From Pseudarthrobacter sp. BIM B-2242 (GTDB lineage: Bacteria > Actinomycetota > Actinomycetes > Actinomycetales > Micrococcaceae): a stretch of 64,000 bases of DNA. The notes under the pieces are model-generated. The model ran no database searches. It worked only from the letters and a program-made list of their open reading frames with translations, and was not told the DNA's origin. Location of the stretch: positions 2,666,001 through 2,730,000 of the forward strand of contig NZ_CP061721.1 of NCBI RefSeq assembly GCF_014764445.1. The letters are read 5' to 3'. Below are positions 1 to 8,978 of the stretch, in pieces; the first letter of the stretch is position 1; each line of letters starts with the position of its first letter. The position numbers and the translations under genes were made by a program.

Positions 1-686
1 GGTTCCCCCTCGATGCGACCGTGCACTTCGGCAAGCTCTACGACAACGCCTTCTGGGACGGCAAGCAGATGGTCTTCGGCGACGGCGACGGCGAAATCTT
101 CGGACGATTTACCCGCTCGCTGAGCGTCATAGGCCACGAACTCACACACGGAGTCACGCAGTACTCCGCCGGCCTGGCGTACCGGAACCAGGCCGGCGCC
201 ATCAACGAATCCATGTCAGACGTCTTCGGCGCGCTCGTTGAGCAGTATCTAAAGAAGCAGTCCGTTACCGAAGCGAGCTGGCTGATCGGCGAGGGTCTGT
301 TCACTGCGCAGGTGGAAGGTTCAGCCCTACGGTCCATCAAGGCGCCGGGCACGGCGTACGACGACGACGTGCTGGGTAAGGATCCACAGCCCGATTCGAT
401 GGACTCGTACGTGCGGACCAGCGCAGACAACGGCGGCGTCCACATCAACTCCGGCATCCCCAACCGCGCTTTTTACCTGGCCGCGGAGGCCCTGGGCGGC
501 AACGCCTGGGAAGCGCCGGGCCAGATCTGGTACGACACCCTCACGGGCGGCTCATTGCCCGTCACGGCAACTTTTAGTGTCTTTGCGCGGGCGACGGCGG
601 CATCCGCCGTCGAACTGTTTGGTTCCGGTTCCGCGGAACATGACGCCGTCCGTAAGGCGTGGGAAACTGTGAAGGTCAAGCTTTAA
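1..686 (+). CDS. M4 (thermolysin/protealysin-like) metallopeptidase, 3' part
   Basis: This is the C-terminal part of a zinc metalloprotease; the frame is open from the window edge, so the start lies outside. The zinc-binding and catalytic HELTH motif is at 135-149. The third zinc-ligand helix follows as GAINESMSDVFG, and the conserved histidine region as GGVHINSGIPNRAFYLAA, which is the M4 order. About 228 codons are visible, covering the end of the peptidase domain and the alpha-helical C-terminal domain. Fifty bases downstream lies an emfourin-like gene on the same strand, the pairing known for protealysin-type M4 enzymes. Those are often short-propeptide enzymes without a classical signal peptide; whether that holds here cannot be seen. 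Confidence 0.93.
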   Translation, partial: FPLDATVHFGKLYDNAFWDGKQMVFGDGDGEIFGRFTRSLSVIGHELTHGVTQYSAGLAYRNQAGAINESMSDVFGALVEQYLKKQSVTEASWLIGEGLFTAQVEGSALRSIKAPGTAYDDDVLGKDPQPDSMDSYVRTSADNGGVHINSGIPNRAFYLAAEALGGNAWEAPGQIWYDTLTGGSLPVTATFSVFARATAASAVELFGSGSAEHDAVRKAWETVKVKL

Positions 687-736
687 GCTAACGCCCGACT
701 GCCGGCCGGGCCGTAGGGAAGCCCAGGAACCAGGCC

Positions 737-1036
737 ATGAAAATAAGTGTGGAGCGCACCGGTGGCATCGCTGCGCTGACACGGGTGTGGACCGTGACAG
801 CCGAGACCGAGCGCGCCAAGAGCGAATGGCAGCCCATCGTGGAGGCATGCCCGTGGGATGCGGTGCCCAAGACGGTCCGGGCGGCAGCCGCTGAAGCCGA
901 AGGAAGCCAGCCGGACCGTTTTATCTACTCCATCCGGGCAGGGCAAAGGCGCGCCGCGCTCCCTGAGCAGAGGGTCACCGGACCGTGGCGCGTGCTGGTG
1001 GACAGTACGCGCGCAGCTGCTGAAGACTCCGGCTAA
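737..1036 (+). CDS. Emfourin-like inhibitor of the adjacent M4 protease
   Basis: This 99-residue protein has no signal peptide or membrane segment. Its layout matches the emfourin family: an N-terminal strand with RTGGIAALTR, a central acidic helix, a DRFIYSI strand and a C-terminal basic strand with GPWRVLVD. Emfourin is a small protein encoded beside protealysin that blocks M4 proteases tightly. The gene starts 50 bases after the M4 stop, with AGGAA upstream of the ATG, so co-transcription is likely. Its stop overlaps by 4 bases the stop of the convergent regulator gene. The assignment rests on recalled family similarity plus the protease neighbour. Confidence 0.75.
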   Translation: MKISVERTGGIAALTRVWTVTAETERAKSEWQPIVEACPWDAVPKTVRAAAAEAEGSQPDRFIYSIRAGQRRAALPEQRVTGPWRVLVDSTRAAAEDSG

Positions 1037-2001
1037 ACAACAGCCTCCAACTGGCCACGGAAAGCCCGGCGGTAAGACTGGGGACTGGTGTCCAGCACCT
1101 TGGCAAAGTGGTGCCGCAACAGAACCGGATGCCCGAAGCCGGATTCCCGGGCCACTTCTTCGATGTTCAGGTCCGTGGATTCCAGGAGGTCCTGCGCCCG
1201 TAGGACCCGCTGGGAGTTCAGCCAGGCCGCAGGCGTTGCTCCGGTCTCGGACCGGAACCGGCGCGCAAAGGTCCTGGCGGACATATGGACCCGGTTGGCG
1301 AGGTCGCCCACCGTGTGCTCCTGGTCGAGGTGATCCACCATCCAGCGGAGCAGCTCTTCCATTGGCGCCGAGCCGCAGGCCGGCATGGGCCGGTCGATGA
1401 ACTGCGCCTGACCGCCGTCGCGGTGCGGCGGCACCACCATGTCGCGGGCAATCGCAGCGGCAACGTGGGCACCCAGCTCAACCCGTACGAGGTGCAGGCA
1501 GGCATCAATGCCCGCCGCAGTACCGGCACTGGTGATCAGGTTGCGGTCCTGCACGTAGAGCACATTCTCATCCACCTGCACCTCGGGGTACCGGCCGGCG
1601 AGTTCATGCGAATAGTGCCAGTGCGTGGTGCAGCGCCGGCCGTTCAAAAGACCCGCACGGGCCAACGCAAAGGCACCGGAGCAGATGGACATTACCCACG
1701 CTCCGCGGGCATCGGCGGCGCGCAGCGCTTCCAGAACGGAATCCGGTACGTCCTCGTCCCGTCCGTACGGGGTCATGATCACCAGGTCCGCATCGGCGGC
1801 GGCCTCCAGGCCCAGGCTCACGTTCATGGACAGGCCTGACTTCATCCGGACAGTCCCGGGCTCGGGTGTGCAGACCCGGAAGTCGAAGGACGGAACACCA
1901 CTGCCGCGCCCGGACCTGTCGATGCCAAAGACCTCACATGCCGTGCCGAACTCAAAGACCGCAAAGTTGGGGACAACGATCACTGCCACTGATTTCAACA
2001 T
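1033..2001 (-). CDS. GlxA-family AraC-type transcriptional regulator
   Basis: The 322-residue protein has an N-terminal DJ-1/PfpI-like class I amidotransferase domain (about residues 1-190) with the nucleophile-elbow region SICSGAFALARAGLL, and a C-terminal AraC double helix-turn-helix (about 215-315) containing VGDLANRVHMSARTFARRFR and the LLESTDLNIEEVARESGFG signature. This is the GlxA/FtrA/CdhR architecture, usually a cytoplasmic regulator of amine, amino acid or aldehyde metabolism; no target is evident here. I chose the ATG at 2001 (MLKSVAVIVV) because the domain begins there. The open frame extends to 2076, but the extra 25 residues look non-coding. Confidence 0.9.
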   Translation of the reverse strand: MLKSVAVIVVPNFAVFEFGTACEVFGIDRSGRGSGVPSFDFRVCTPEPGTVRMKSGLSMNVSLGLEAAADADLVIMTPYGRDEDVPDSVLEALRAADARGAWVMSICSGAFALARAGLLNGRRCTTHWHYSHELAGRYPEVQVDENVLYVQDRNLITSAGTAAGIDACLHLVRVELGAHVAAAIARDMVVPPHRDGGQAQFIDRPMPACGSAPMEELLRWMVDHLDQEHTVGDLANRVHMSARTFARRFRSETGATPAAWLNSQRVLRAQDLLESTDLNIEEVARESGFGHPVLLRHHFAKVLDTSPQSYRRAFRGQLEAVV

Positions 2002-2082
2002 GACTCCATTATGGCAGAAATTTACCCTTTTTGGGCATTTCTGCCACTGTTGATCAGGTGTCCACGGGAGAACCATAGAGGC

Positions 2083-2250
2083 ATGGAAACCTTCGCAATC
2101 ATCCTCGTAGTACTCCTCCTCGTCGCTCTCGCAGCAACCGTCTCAGCGCTCCTGCGTGATGGCCGCGGCCACACCCCGCCTGTCACCTCCGACCAGGCCT
2201 GGTCCGCCCTGGACCTGCCCAGCACCAACTACACCCTGCGCATTTTCTGA
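2083..2250 (+). CDS. Small single-pass membrane protein, unknown function
   Basis: This 55-residue protein begins METFAIILVVLLLVALA, a single N-terminal hydrophobic segment (about residues 3-22), followed by a hydrophilic tail ending in NYTLRIF. The ATG at 2083 follows a purine-rich stretch (GGGAG at 2066-2070). The frame is open further upstream to 2011, but that part overlaps the promoter region of the divergent regulator. A perfect hairpin terminator lies 50 bases downstream, so the gene looks like a complete monocistronic unit. I do not recognise a family. Confidence 0.6.
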   Translation: METFAIILVVLLLVALAATVSALLRDGRGHTPPVTSDQAWSALDLPSTNYTLRIF

Positions 2251-2299
2251 CGGCAGGACCCACTGAACGCCAGAACGCAAACGTCCACATCAACCCGCT

Positions 2300-2329
2300 C
2301 AGGGCCCGGTTCCGACGAACCGGGCCCTG
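2300..2329 (+). terminator. Hairpin terminator after the small membrane protein
   Basis: A perfect 13-bp stem (CAGGGCCCGGTTC with its complement) closes a CGAC loop. There is no T-run, as is common in high-GC actinobacteria. It separates the 55-residue protein gene from hrpA. Confidence 0.7.
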
Positions 2330-2413
2330 CCTCATGCACTGACGGGTCAGGGCCGTAAGGGCAGCCCGGCGCGGACCGGAACCAGGCTACGCCGCAGTAG
2401 ACTGGCTGCAGCC

Positions 2414-5400
2414 ATGACATTTCATATCTCCTACCCTGCTGAGCTGCCCGTTTCCGAGCGCCGCGAGGACCTGATGGCTGCCATTGCAGCTAACCAGGTG
2501 ACGATCATCGCCGGCGAGACGGGCTCCGGCAAGACCACCCAGATCCCCAAAATGTGCCTCGAGCTGGGCCTGGGCGACAACGGCCTGATCGGCCACACGC
2601 AGCCGCGCCGGCTTGCAGCGCGCACCGTGGCGGAACGCATCGCTGAGGAACTCGGCGTGGAGATCGGCCAGGAAGTCGGCTTCCAGGTTCGGTTCACGGG
2701 CGAAGTCAGCCGCGCCACGAAGGTCAAACTAATGACCGACGGCATCCTCCTGGCTGAGATCCAGCGCGACAAGCTGCTGCGCAAATACAACGCCATCATC
2801 ATCGACGAAGCACACGAGCGCAGCCTCAACATCGACTTCATCCTCGGCTACCTCAAGCGCATCCTGCCGCAACGGCCGGACCTGAAGATCATCATCACCT
2901 CAGCCACCATCGATCCGGAGCGGTTCGCGAAGCACTTCGGCTCCGACGAGGCGCCCTCCCCCATCATCGAGGTCTCCGGACGCACGTTCCCGGTGGAGAT
3001 CCGGTACCGGCCGCTATCACAGCCCGCCGGTGGTGCCGCCGCCGAAAATGACGATGAAGACAACTCGTCCGACGACGAACTCGAGGAGGACCGCGATCCC
3101 CTCGACGCCGTGTGCGACGCCGTGGACGAGCTCGCCACCGAGGCTCCCGGCGACATCCTCATCTTTTTCTCCGGCGAGCGCGAAATCCGTGACGCAGCAG
3201 AGGCACTTAACGCGAGGATCCAATCCAACCGGCGGCTGGCAGGCACCGAGGTCCTGCCGCTGTTCGCCCGCCTGAGCCTGCAGGAACAGCACAAGGTGTT
3301 CCACCCCGGCAAAAACCGACGGATTGTGCTGGCCACCAACGTGGCCGAGACGTCCCTGACTGTCCCGGGCATCAAGTACGTCATCGATACCGGCACGGCA
3401 CGCATCTCCCGCTACTCGCACCGCACCAAGGTCCAGCGGCTGCCCATTGAGCGGGTGTCCCAGGCTTCCGCCAACCAGCGGTCCGGCCGCTGCGGCCGAG
3501 TGTCTGACGGCATCGCTATCCGGCTGTATTCGGAGGAGGACTTCGAATCCCGGCCGCTGTTCACGGATCCCGAGATCCTGCGCACCAACCTCGCAGCCGT
3601 CATCCTGCAGATGACCGCCATGGGCGTGGCCCGCGGACCGAAGGACGTCGAGAACTTCCCCTTTGTGGAGCCGCCGGATTCGAGGGCAATCAACGACGGC
3701 GTCACCCTGCTGCGCGAACTCGGCGCCTTGAGCGCTGTCAAGGCGGGCGACGCCAAGAGCGGCGGTCTGACCGCCGTCGGGCAGCAGCTTGCCCAGCTCC
3801 CGGTGGATCCCCGTCTGGGGCGGATGATTGTGGAGGCCGGCAGGCGCGGCTGTGTCCGCGAGGTGATGATCCTGGCCGCGGCGCTGACCATCCAGGACCC
3901 GCGCGAGCGTCCCACGGACAAGCAGCAGCTCGCCGCGGAGAAGCACGCCCGTTTCCGGGACGAGAACTCGGACTTCACCGGTTTCCTGAACCTGTGGAAT
4001 TACATCCAGGAGAAGCAGCAGGAGCTCTCTTCCACCCAGTTCCGCCGGCTCTGCCGCACCGAGTTCATCAACTACCTGCGGGTCAGGGAATGGCAGGACC
4101 TGTTCGCGCAGCTCCGGCAACTGGCCCGGCCGCTGGGCATCAGCCTGGACAACAAACGGCTGGCCGATCCCGTCGGCAACCATGACGGGATCCACATCAG
4201 CCTGCTCTCCGGGCTGCTGAGCCACATCGGGATCCTCGATGACCGCAAGCGCGAGTACGCCGGCGCGCGCGGAAGCCGCTTCGCCATCTTCCCTGGCTCG
4301 GCCCTGTTCAAGAAGTCCCCCACGTTCGTGATGGCGGCCGAGCTGGTGGAAACCAGCCGCCTGTGGGCGCGGGTCGCCGCAAAGTTCGATCCTGTGTGGG
4401 CCGAACAGGTGGCGCCGGACCTCGTCAAACGCAGCTACAGCGAGCCGCACTGGTCCACCAAAATGGGCGCCGTCATGGCCTACGAAAAGGTCACCCTCTA
4501 CGGCGTGCCCATCATCCCCCAGCGCCGGGTCAACTACAGCCGGGTGGATCCAGTCCTGGCCCGGGAGCTGTTCATCCGGCATGCCTTGGTGGAAGGCGAC
4601 TGGAAAACGCACCACAAGTTCTTCCACCGTAACCGCGCGCTCCTGCTCGAGGTCGAGGAGCTTGAGGCCAGGATGCGCCGGCGCGACCTCCTGGTGGACG
4701 ACGAAACGCTGTTCGAGTTTTATGACGCACGGATCGGCCCCGATGTGGTGTCCGAGCGGCATTTCGATAAGTGGTGGAAGGAAGCCCGGCAGAAGAATCC
4801 GGATCTCCTGGACTATGACAAATCGCTGCTGCTCAATGACGAGGCTGATGACCTCGACGAAGCCGCCTACCCGAAGACGCTGCTGCACAAGGGCTTCGAG
4901 CTGCCTCTCACCTATGAATTCCACCCGGTGGCCCCGGGCTCGCCGCCCAACCCGTCCGACGGCGTCACGGCCGAGGTGCCGGTACTGTTCCTCAACCAGT
5001 TGGACGACAAGGCCTTCCGCTGGCTGATCCCGGGCCAGCGCGTGGAACTGGTGACTGCCCTGATCAAATCCCTGCCCAAGCAGATCCGCAAGAACTTTGT
5101 TCCGGCCCCCGACGTGGCACGGCAGGCCGTGGCTGCCCTCGAGACCGACTTCGATCCCGCCACCGACGAACTGGAAGCGTCGCTGGAACTGGTTTTGCGC
5201 AGGATCCGAGGGCACATCGTCCCGCCCGGATCCTGGAACTGGGACGCCGTTCCCTCCCACCTGCGGGTGAGCTTCAAGGTGGTGGACAGCAGGGGCAAAG
5301 TCCTGGACGAGGGCAAGGACCTTGCTGCCCTGCAGGAACGCCTGGCCCCGGCCACACGCCGGGCCATTGCCGAGTCGCTGGGCGCGACGCCTGCCACTAC

Positions 5401-6391
5401 CGGACCGCAATCGCGGGGAAAGTCTGCGCCCCGCGGGAAAGACGGCAGGACCGTCACGGCAGCCCCGCCCGGTGGCAACCTCGCAGGTGTCGACGCGGCA
5501 TCCGGAAACGGTGCCGGCTTCAGGGAACAGAGCGCCCTGAAGGAATGGTCTTTCGGCACCGTCCAGCGGCAGGTCAGCAGCATCGTCAACGGCCACACTG
5601 TCACGGGCTACCCGGCGCTTGTGGACGAGGGAACGTCTGTTGCCCTTCGCGTCTTCCAGACATCTTCGGAACAGCTGGCAGCCATGCGCGGCGGTGTCAT
5701 CCGGCTCCTGGCACTGCGGGTTCCGTCCCCGGACCGCTACGTCCTGGAGCACCTCAACAACACCGAAAAACTCACGTTCAGCCAGAACCCCCACGGTTCT
5801 GTATCCGCACTGATTGCCGATTGCGCGCTGGCCGCCGTGGACAAGCTGACGCCGGCAGACCTGCCGTGGGACCGGGAATCGTTCGACGCCCTTTATGAGC
5901 AGGTGCGGGCAGAACTGATCGATACGGTGTTCACTGTCACTGCGGTAGTGGAGCGCATCCTGGCCAGCACCCGGCGGATCGACAAGCAGCTGAAGGGAAC
6001 CACCAGCCTGGCGCTGATCAGCGCGCTCAACGATGTCAAGAGCCAGCTCGAACAGTTGGTGTTCCCCGGGTTTGTGGCCCGCACCGGCTTTGCCCAGCTG
6101 AGCCAGCTCCCCCGGTACCTCACGGCCATCGAAAAGCGGCTCGAAAAGCTGCCCGGCAATGTCCAGCGCGATGCCCTGAACATGGCCGCCGTCCAGCGCC
6201 TGGAGGACGACTACGACGACGCCGTGTCGGCCCTGCTGCCTGGACGGCGGGCGGGAACCGAGCTGACCCAGGTGCGCTGGATGATCGAAGAGCTCCGTGT
6301 GAGCCTCTTCGCCGTCGAACTCGGAACCGCCTACTCCGTCTCGGAAAAGCGGATCAGGGCCGTCCTGAACAAGGCCCTCGCACCGGCCTAG
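2414..6391 (+). CDS. hrpA: ATP-dependent RNA helicase HrpA (DEAH family)
   Basis: The 1325-residue length matches HrpA. The helicase core shows Walker A GETGSGKTT (34-42), DEAH (131-134), SAT in the TSATID segment, and motif VI QRSGRCGR (around 355). Helicase-associated and OB-fold-like regions and the long HrpA-specific C-terminal domain follow. An acidic insert, rich in D and E, sits near residue 215 between the two RecA-like domains. HrpA is a cytoplasmic 3'-to-5' RNA helicase; in other bacteria it resolves stalled ribosomes and processes some mRNAs. The ATG has no clear Shine-Dalgarno; TAGACT ends 10 bases upstream, so a very short leader is possible. The stop overlaps the convergent HIT gene by 4 bases. 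Confidence 0.95.
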   Translation: MTFHISYPAELPVSERREDLMAAIAANQVTIIAGETGSGKTTQIPKMCLELGLGDNGLIGHTQPRRLAARTVAERIAEELGVEIGQEVGFQVRFTGEVSRATKVKLMTDGILLAEIQRDKLLRKYNAIIIDEAHERSLNIDFILGYLKRILPQRPDLKIIITSATIDPERFAKHFGSDEAPSPIIEVSGRTFPVEIRYRPLSQPAGGAAAENDDEDNSSDDELEEDRDPLDAVCDAVDELATEAPGDILIFFSGEREIRDAAEALNARIQSNRRLAGTEVLPLFARLSLQEQHKVFHPGKNRRIVLATNVAETSLTVPGIKYVIDTGTARISRYSHRTKVQRLPIERVSQASANQRSGRCGRVSDGIAIRLYSEEDFESRPLFTDPEILRTNLAAVILQMTAMGVARGPKDVENFPFVEPPDSRAINDGVTLLRELGALSAVKAGDAKSGGLTAVGQQLAQLPVDPRLGRMIVEAGRRGCVREVMILAAALTIQDPRERPTDKQQLAAEKHARFRDENSDFTGFLNLWNYIQEKQQELSSTQFRRLCRTEFINYLRVREWQDLFAQLRQLARPLGISLDNKRLADPVGNHDGIHISLLSGLLSHIGILDDRKREYAGARGSRFAIFPGSALFKKSPTFVMAAELVETSRLWARVAAKFDPVWAEQVAPDLVKRSYSEPHWSTKMGAVMAYEKVTLYGVPIIPQRRVNYSRVDPVLARELFIRHALVEGDWKTHHKFFHRNRALLLEVEELEARMRRRDLLVDDETLFEFYDARIGPDVVSERHFDKWWKEARQKNPDLLDYDKSLLLNDEADDLDEAAYPKTLLHKGFELPLTYEFHPVAPGSPPNPSDGVTAEVPVLFLNQLDDKAFRWLIPGQRVELVTALIKSLPKQIRKNFVPAPDVARQAVAALETDFDPATDELEASLELVLRRIRGHIVPPGSWNWDAVPSHLRVSFKVVDSRGKVLDEGKDLAALQERLAPATRRAIAESLGATPATTGPQSRGKSAPRGKDGRTVTAAPPGGNLAGVDAASGNGAGFREQSALKEWSFGTVQRQVSSIVNGHTVTGYPALVDEGTSVALRVFQTSSEQLAAMRGGVIRLLALRVPSPDRYVLEHLNNTEKLTFSQNPHGSVSALIADCALAAVDKLTPADLPWDRESFDALYEQVRAELIDTVFTVTAVVERILASTRRIDKQLKGTTSLALISALNDVKSQLEQLVFPGFVARTGFAQLSQLPRYLTAIEKRLEKLPGNVQRDALNMAAVQRLEDDYDDAVSALLPGRRAGTELTQVRWMIEELRVSLFAVELGTAYSVSEKRIRAVLNKALAPA

Positions 6392-6816
6392 CTTTCGGGA
6401 ACAAAATCCCCGTAACCCGCGGCGCGGAGCCCTGCACGGAGCTTTTCCGCGTTGGCGTCCAGCACTGCCGGGTCCGGGTTATGGTCCGCCGAGGCGAAGT
6501 CGAAGTCAGCCATGCTCCGGGACGGCCACACATGGACGTGCAGGTGGTTGATCTCGTACCCGGCCACAATCAGGCCGGCCCGCTCAGCGGGGAAGAGGTC
6601 CAGCTGCACGGCGCCGATCCGTCGGGCCACCTCCATCACCTTGGCGAGGGTTTCCGGCGAGGCGTCGGTCCACCGGTCCACCTCTTCGGTGGGGACAACC
6701 AGCGTGTGACCATCGGCCAGCGGACCCGTGGTCAGGAAAGCCACGACGTCGTCCTCGCGCCAGACAAAGCGGCCCGGGATCTCGCCTTTGATGATCTTGG
6801 TGAACAGGGTACTCAT
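6388..6816 (-). CDS. HIT-family nucleotide hydrolase/transferase
   Basis: The 142-residue protein carries the histidine triad HLHVHVWP (H91, H93, H95) and the N-terminal FTKIIKGEIPGRFVWREDD pattern of HIT proteins. The family hydrolyses or transfers nucleoside monophosphates from substrates such as AMP-lysine or ApnA; the substrate here is unknown. The protein is cytoplasmic, with no signal. Its ATG overlaps the stop of the upstream alcohol dehydrogenase gene (ATGA), so the two are probably translated together. Confidence 0.92.
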   Translation of the reverse strand: MSTLFTKIIKGEIPGRFVWREDDVVAFLTTGPLADGHTLVVPTEEVDRWTDASPETLAKVMEVARRIGAVQLDLFPAERAGLIVAGYEINHLHVHVWPSRSMADFDFASADHNPDPAVLDANAEKLRAGLRAAGYGDFVPES

Positions 6817-7883
6817 GCGTCTGCCTCCTCGGCCGGAGCCTGCAGGGTGCTGGTATCCAGCACAAAACGGTACTTTACGTCGCCCGCCACCATCCGGCGG
6901 TACGCCTCATTCAGCTGGTCTGCGGACACCAGCTCGATGTCCGCCACCACGTTGTGTTCTGCACAGAAGTCGAGCATTTCCTGCGTTTCGGCAATGCCGC
7001 CGATCATGGATCCGGCGTAGGAGAGCCGCCTGCGCATCAGTGCCCGCGGGTTGACCGGGGGCATGGCGTCAGCTGGCAGCCCCAGCTGGAACAGCGCGCC
7101 GTCCACGCGGAGGGTCCGGAAGTACGGGTTCAGGTCGTGCGGTGCGGCCACGGTGTCGATGATGAGGTCCAGGCTCCGGTTGGCAGCAGCCATGGCGTCT
7201 TCGTCCCGGGACAGGATGACTTCGTCAGCGCCAAGTTCCAGCGCGGCAGCCATCTTGGCGTCGGAAGTGGTGAACACCTTGACCACGGCGCCCATGGCCT
7301 TGGCGAGCTTAACCGCCATGTGGCCCAGTCCACCGAGGCCCACCACGCCCACCACATCCCCTTCCTCCACATCGAAGTGCCGCAGCGGGGAGTAGGTGGT
7401 GACTCCGGCGCAGAGCAACGGCGCGACGGCGGCCGGGTCAAGGTTCGCGGGCACGCGCACCACGTAGCGCCGGTCCACCACTACGGCGGACGAGTAGCCT
7501 CCCTGGGTGATGGCGTCGCCGTTCCGCCTATCTACGGCGCCGTACGTACTTGTCATGCCGTTTTCGCAGTATTGCTCCAGGCCATCCAGGCAGCTGTCGC
7601 ATTCGCGGCAGGAGTCAACCATGCACCCGACGCCCACGCGATCACCCGGGGCGAAGTCTTCCACAGAGGAGCCAACGCGGCTGACGGTTCCAACGATTTC
7701 GTGGCCCGGGACCAGGGGATACTTCTGGACACCCCACTCACCGCGGGTTGCATGTACGTCGGAGTGGCACAGGCCGCAGAACTCAACGGCGATCTCGACG
7801 TCATCCGCTTTGGGTGCGCGGCGGGCCAGGGTCAGGGGCACCAGGCCGCTGTTTTCGGACACTGCGCCGTACGCGGCCGCCAT
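6813..7883 (-). CDS. Zinc-dependent NAD(P) alcohol dehydrogenase (YahK/CAD-like)
   Basis: This medium-chain dehydrogenase has 356 residues from the ATG at 7883. Catalytic zinc ligands are C39 (in CGLCHSDVH) and H61-E62; the structural zinc cysteines are C92, C95, C98 and C106. The Rossmann segment GVVGLGGLGHMAVKLAKAMGA is followed by the FTTSDAK motif typical of YahK/cinnamyl-alcohol-type enzymes, which reduce aldehydes, usually with NADPH. The family begins with the AAAYGA segment, so I start there; an in-frame ATG at 7970 would add a 29-residue proline-rich extension. The gene precedes the HIT gene with a 4-base overlap. Confidence 0.9.
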   Translation of the reverse strand: MAAAYGAVSENSGLVPLTLARRAPKADDVEIAVEFCGLCHSDVHATRGEWGVQKYPLVPGHEIVGTVSRVGSSVEDFAPGDRVGVGCMVDSCRECDSCLDGLEQYCENGMTSTYGAVDRRNGDAITQGGYSSAVVVDRRYVVRVPANLDPAAVAPLLCAGVTTYSPLRHFDVEEGDVVGVVGLGGLGHMAVKLAKAMGAVVKVFTTSDAKMAAALELGADEVILSRDEDAMAAANRSLDLIIDTVAAPHDLNPYFRTLRVDGALFQLGLPADAMPPVNPRALMRRRLSYAGSMIGGIAETQEMLDFCAEHNVVADIELVSADQLNEAYRRMVAGDVKYRFVLDTSTLQAPAEEADA

Positions 7884-8044
7884 GGTTCCGGCGCCCTGAC
7901 CGGACGAAGGAGGATCGGCGGGCAAAACCGGGCGGGCAAGGGGCGGCGGTACGGGGCGTCCTGGGCTCATACCTGCGACGCTACCCCCGCAGGCGGCGGC
8001 ATTTCCACTCGGAGCACGTCGCGCCGGTATTCCGGGAAGGCCGG

Positions 8045-8899
8045 TCAAAGCCCCAATGGCGCACCTGGCGTGTTTCCAGTGATAACGGGAAGCTCCGGGT
8101 TGTTCGACCATTCCGAGAATGAGCCGGGGTACAGCGCAGCTGTGAATCCCGCGATTTCAAGGGCAGCCACCTCGTGCGCCGCAGTCACGCCCGAGCCGCA
8201 GTACACCGCCACCGGGACGTCGGCGCCAATGCCCAGGTCTTCGAAGCGGCGCCGCAGCTCGGATGCCGGCAGGAAGCGCCCGGCCCGGTCCACGTTCCCG
8301 GCCGTCGGCGCACTCACCGCACCGGGGATGTGCCCGGCACGCGGGTCGACGGGCTCGATCTCGCCGCGGTACCGCTCGCCGGCGCGGGCATCCAGGAGAA
8401 TGCCCGTCTCAGCCCAGTCCCCGGCTCTTTCCCGATCGATCACCGGCATCCCGCCCCCAGCGAGGGAAACGTCGCCCGGCGCCGCATCCACAGGGCCGGA
8501 TTCCAGCGGCAGTCCAGCGTCCTGCCAGGCGGCAAGACCGCCGTCGAGCAGGTACACCTCGGGGAAACCGGCGTTGCGAAGCATCCACCAGGCGCGGGCC
8601 GCGGCCATGTTGCTGCTGTTGTCGTAGGCCACCACAACATCGCCGTTGTTGATGCCCCAACGCCTGGCGGACGCTTGGAACTCCGACGGCGGCGGCAGCG
8701 GATGGCGCCCCCGCGACGGCGCCGCGGGGGCGGCAAGCTCGGTGGCCAGGTCCACAAAAACCGCACCGGGCAGGTGCGCTTCAAGGTAATGCTCCCGGCC
8801 GTGGGGGTCGCCCAACGCCCAGCGGACGTCCAGCAGGACGGTGCGCCGCCCCGCAGCCAAGCGTGCTTCCAGGGCAGGGACATCCAACAGTGGACCCAT
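8045..8899 (-). CDS. sseA: 3-mercaptopyruvate/thiosulfate sulfurtransferase (tandem rhodanese)
   Basis: The 284-residue protein has two rhodanese domains (about 1-135 and 150-275). The second has the active cysteine C234 in CGSGVTA, the loop of 3-mercaptopyruvate-type enzymes; in the first, the cysteine position is lost (AYDNSSN), as expected for the structural half. It transfers sulfur from mercaptopyruvate to thiols or cyanide and can release H2S. The ATG at 8899 is preceded by AAGGAG with good spacing, so I prefer it to the ATG at 8914. The gene is divergent from a cysteine desulfhydrase across a perfect inverted repeat, which ties both to sulfur or cysteine metabolism. Confidence 0.9.
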   Translation of the reverse strand: MGPLLDVPALEARLAAGRRTVLLDVRWALGDPHGREHYLEAHLPGAVFVDLATELAAPAAPSRGRHPLPPPSEFQASARRWGINNGDVVVAYDNSSNMAAARAWWMLRNAGFPEVYLLDGGLAAWQDAGLPLESGPVDAAPGDVSLAGGGMPVIDRERAGDWAETGILLDARAGERYRGEIEPVDPRAGHIPGAVSAPTAGNVDRAGRFLPASELRRRFEDLGIGADVPVAVYCGSGVTAAHEVAALEIAGFTAALYPGSFSEWSNNPELPVITGNTPGAPLGL

Positions 8900-8938
8900 T
8901 GTTCTCCTTGACAATTAGTGCGTGGTGCAGCGGCTGAT

Positions 8939-8974
8939 CCAACTCTAGCTGCGCCATCGCGCAGCTAGAGTTGG
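8939..8974. promoter_or_regulatory. Perfect 16-bp inverted repeat between divergent sulfur genes
   Basis: The left arm CCAACTCTAGCTGCGC (8939-8954) is matched exactly by its complement at 8959-8974 around a CATC spacer. Each arm contains TAGAGT, which fits the actinobacterial -10 pattern TANNNT. The forward copy (8966-8971) ends 7 bases before the ATG of the desulfhydrase, as a leaderless promoter would. The reverse copy would start sulfurtransferase transcription about 35 bases before its start codon. It is likely a shared operator/promoter; the binding protein is unknown. Confidence 0.6.
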
Positions 8975-8978
8975 TCCG

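Noticed and set aside
3017-5794. A 925-codon open frame on the minus strand inside hrpA
   Set aside because: It is a shadow of the GC-rich hrpA codons; the protein it would encode shows no domain and hrpA has clear motifs.
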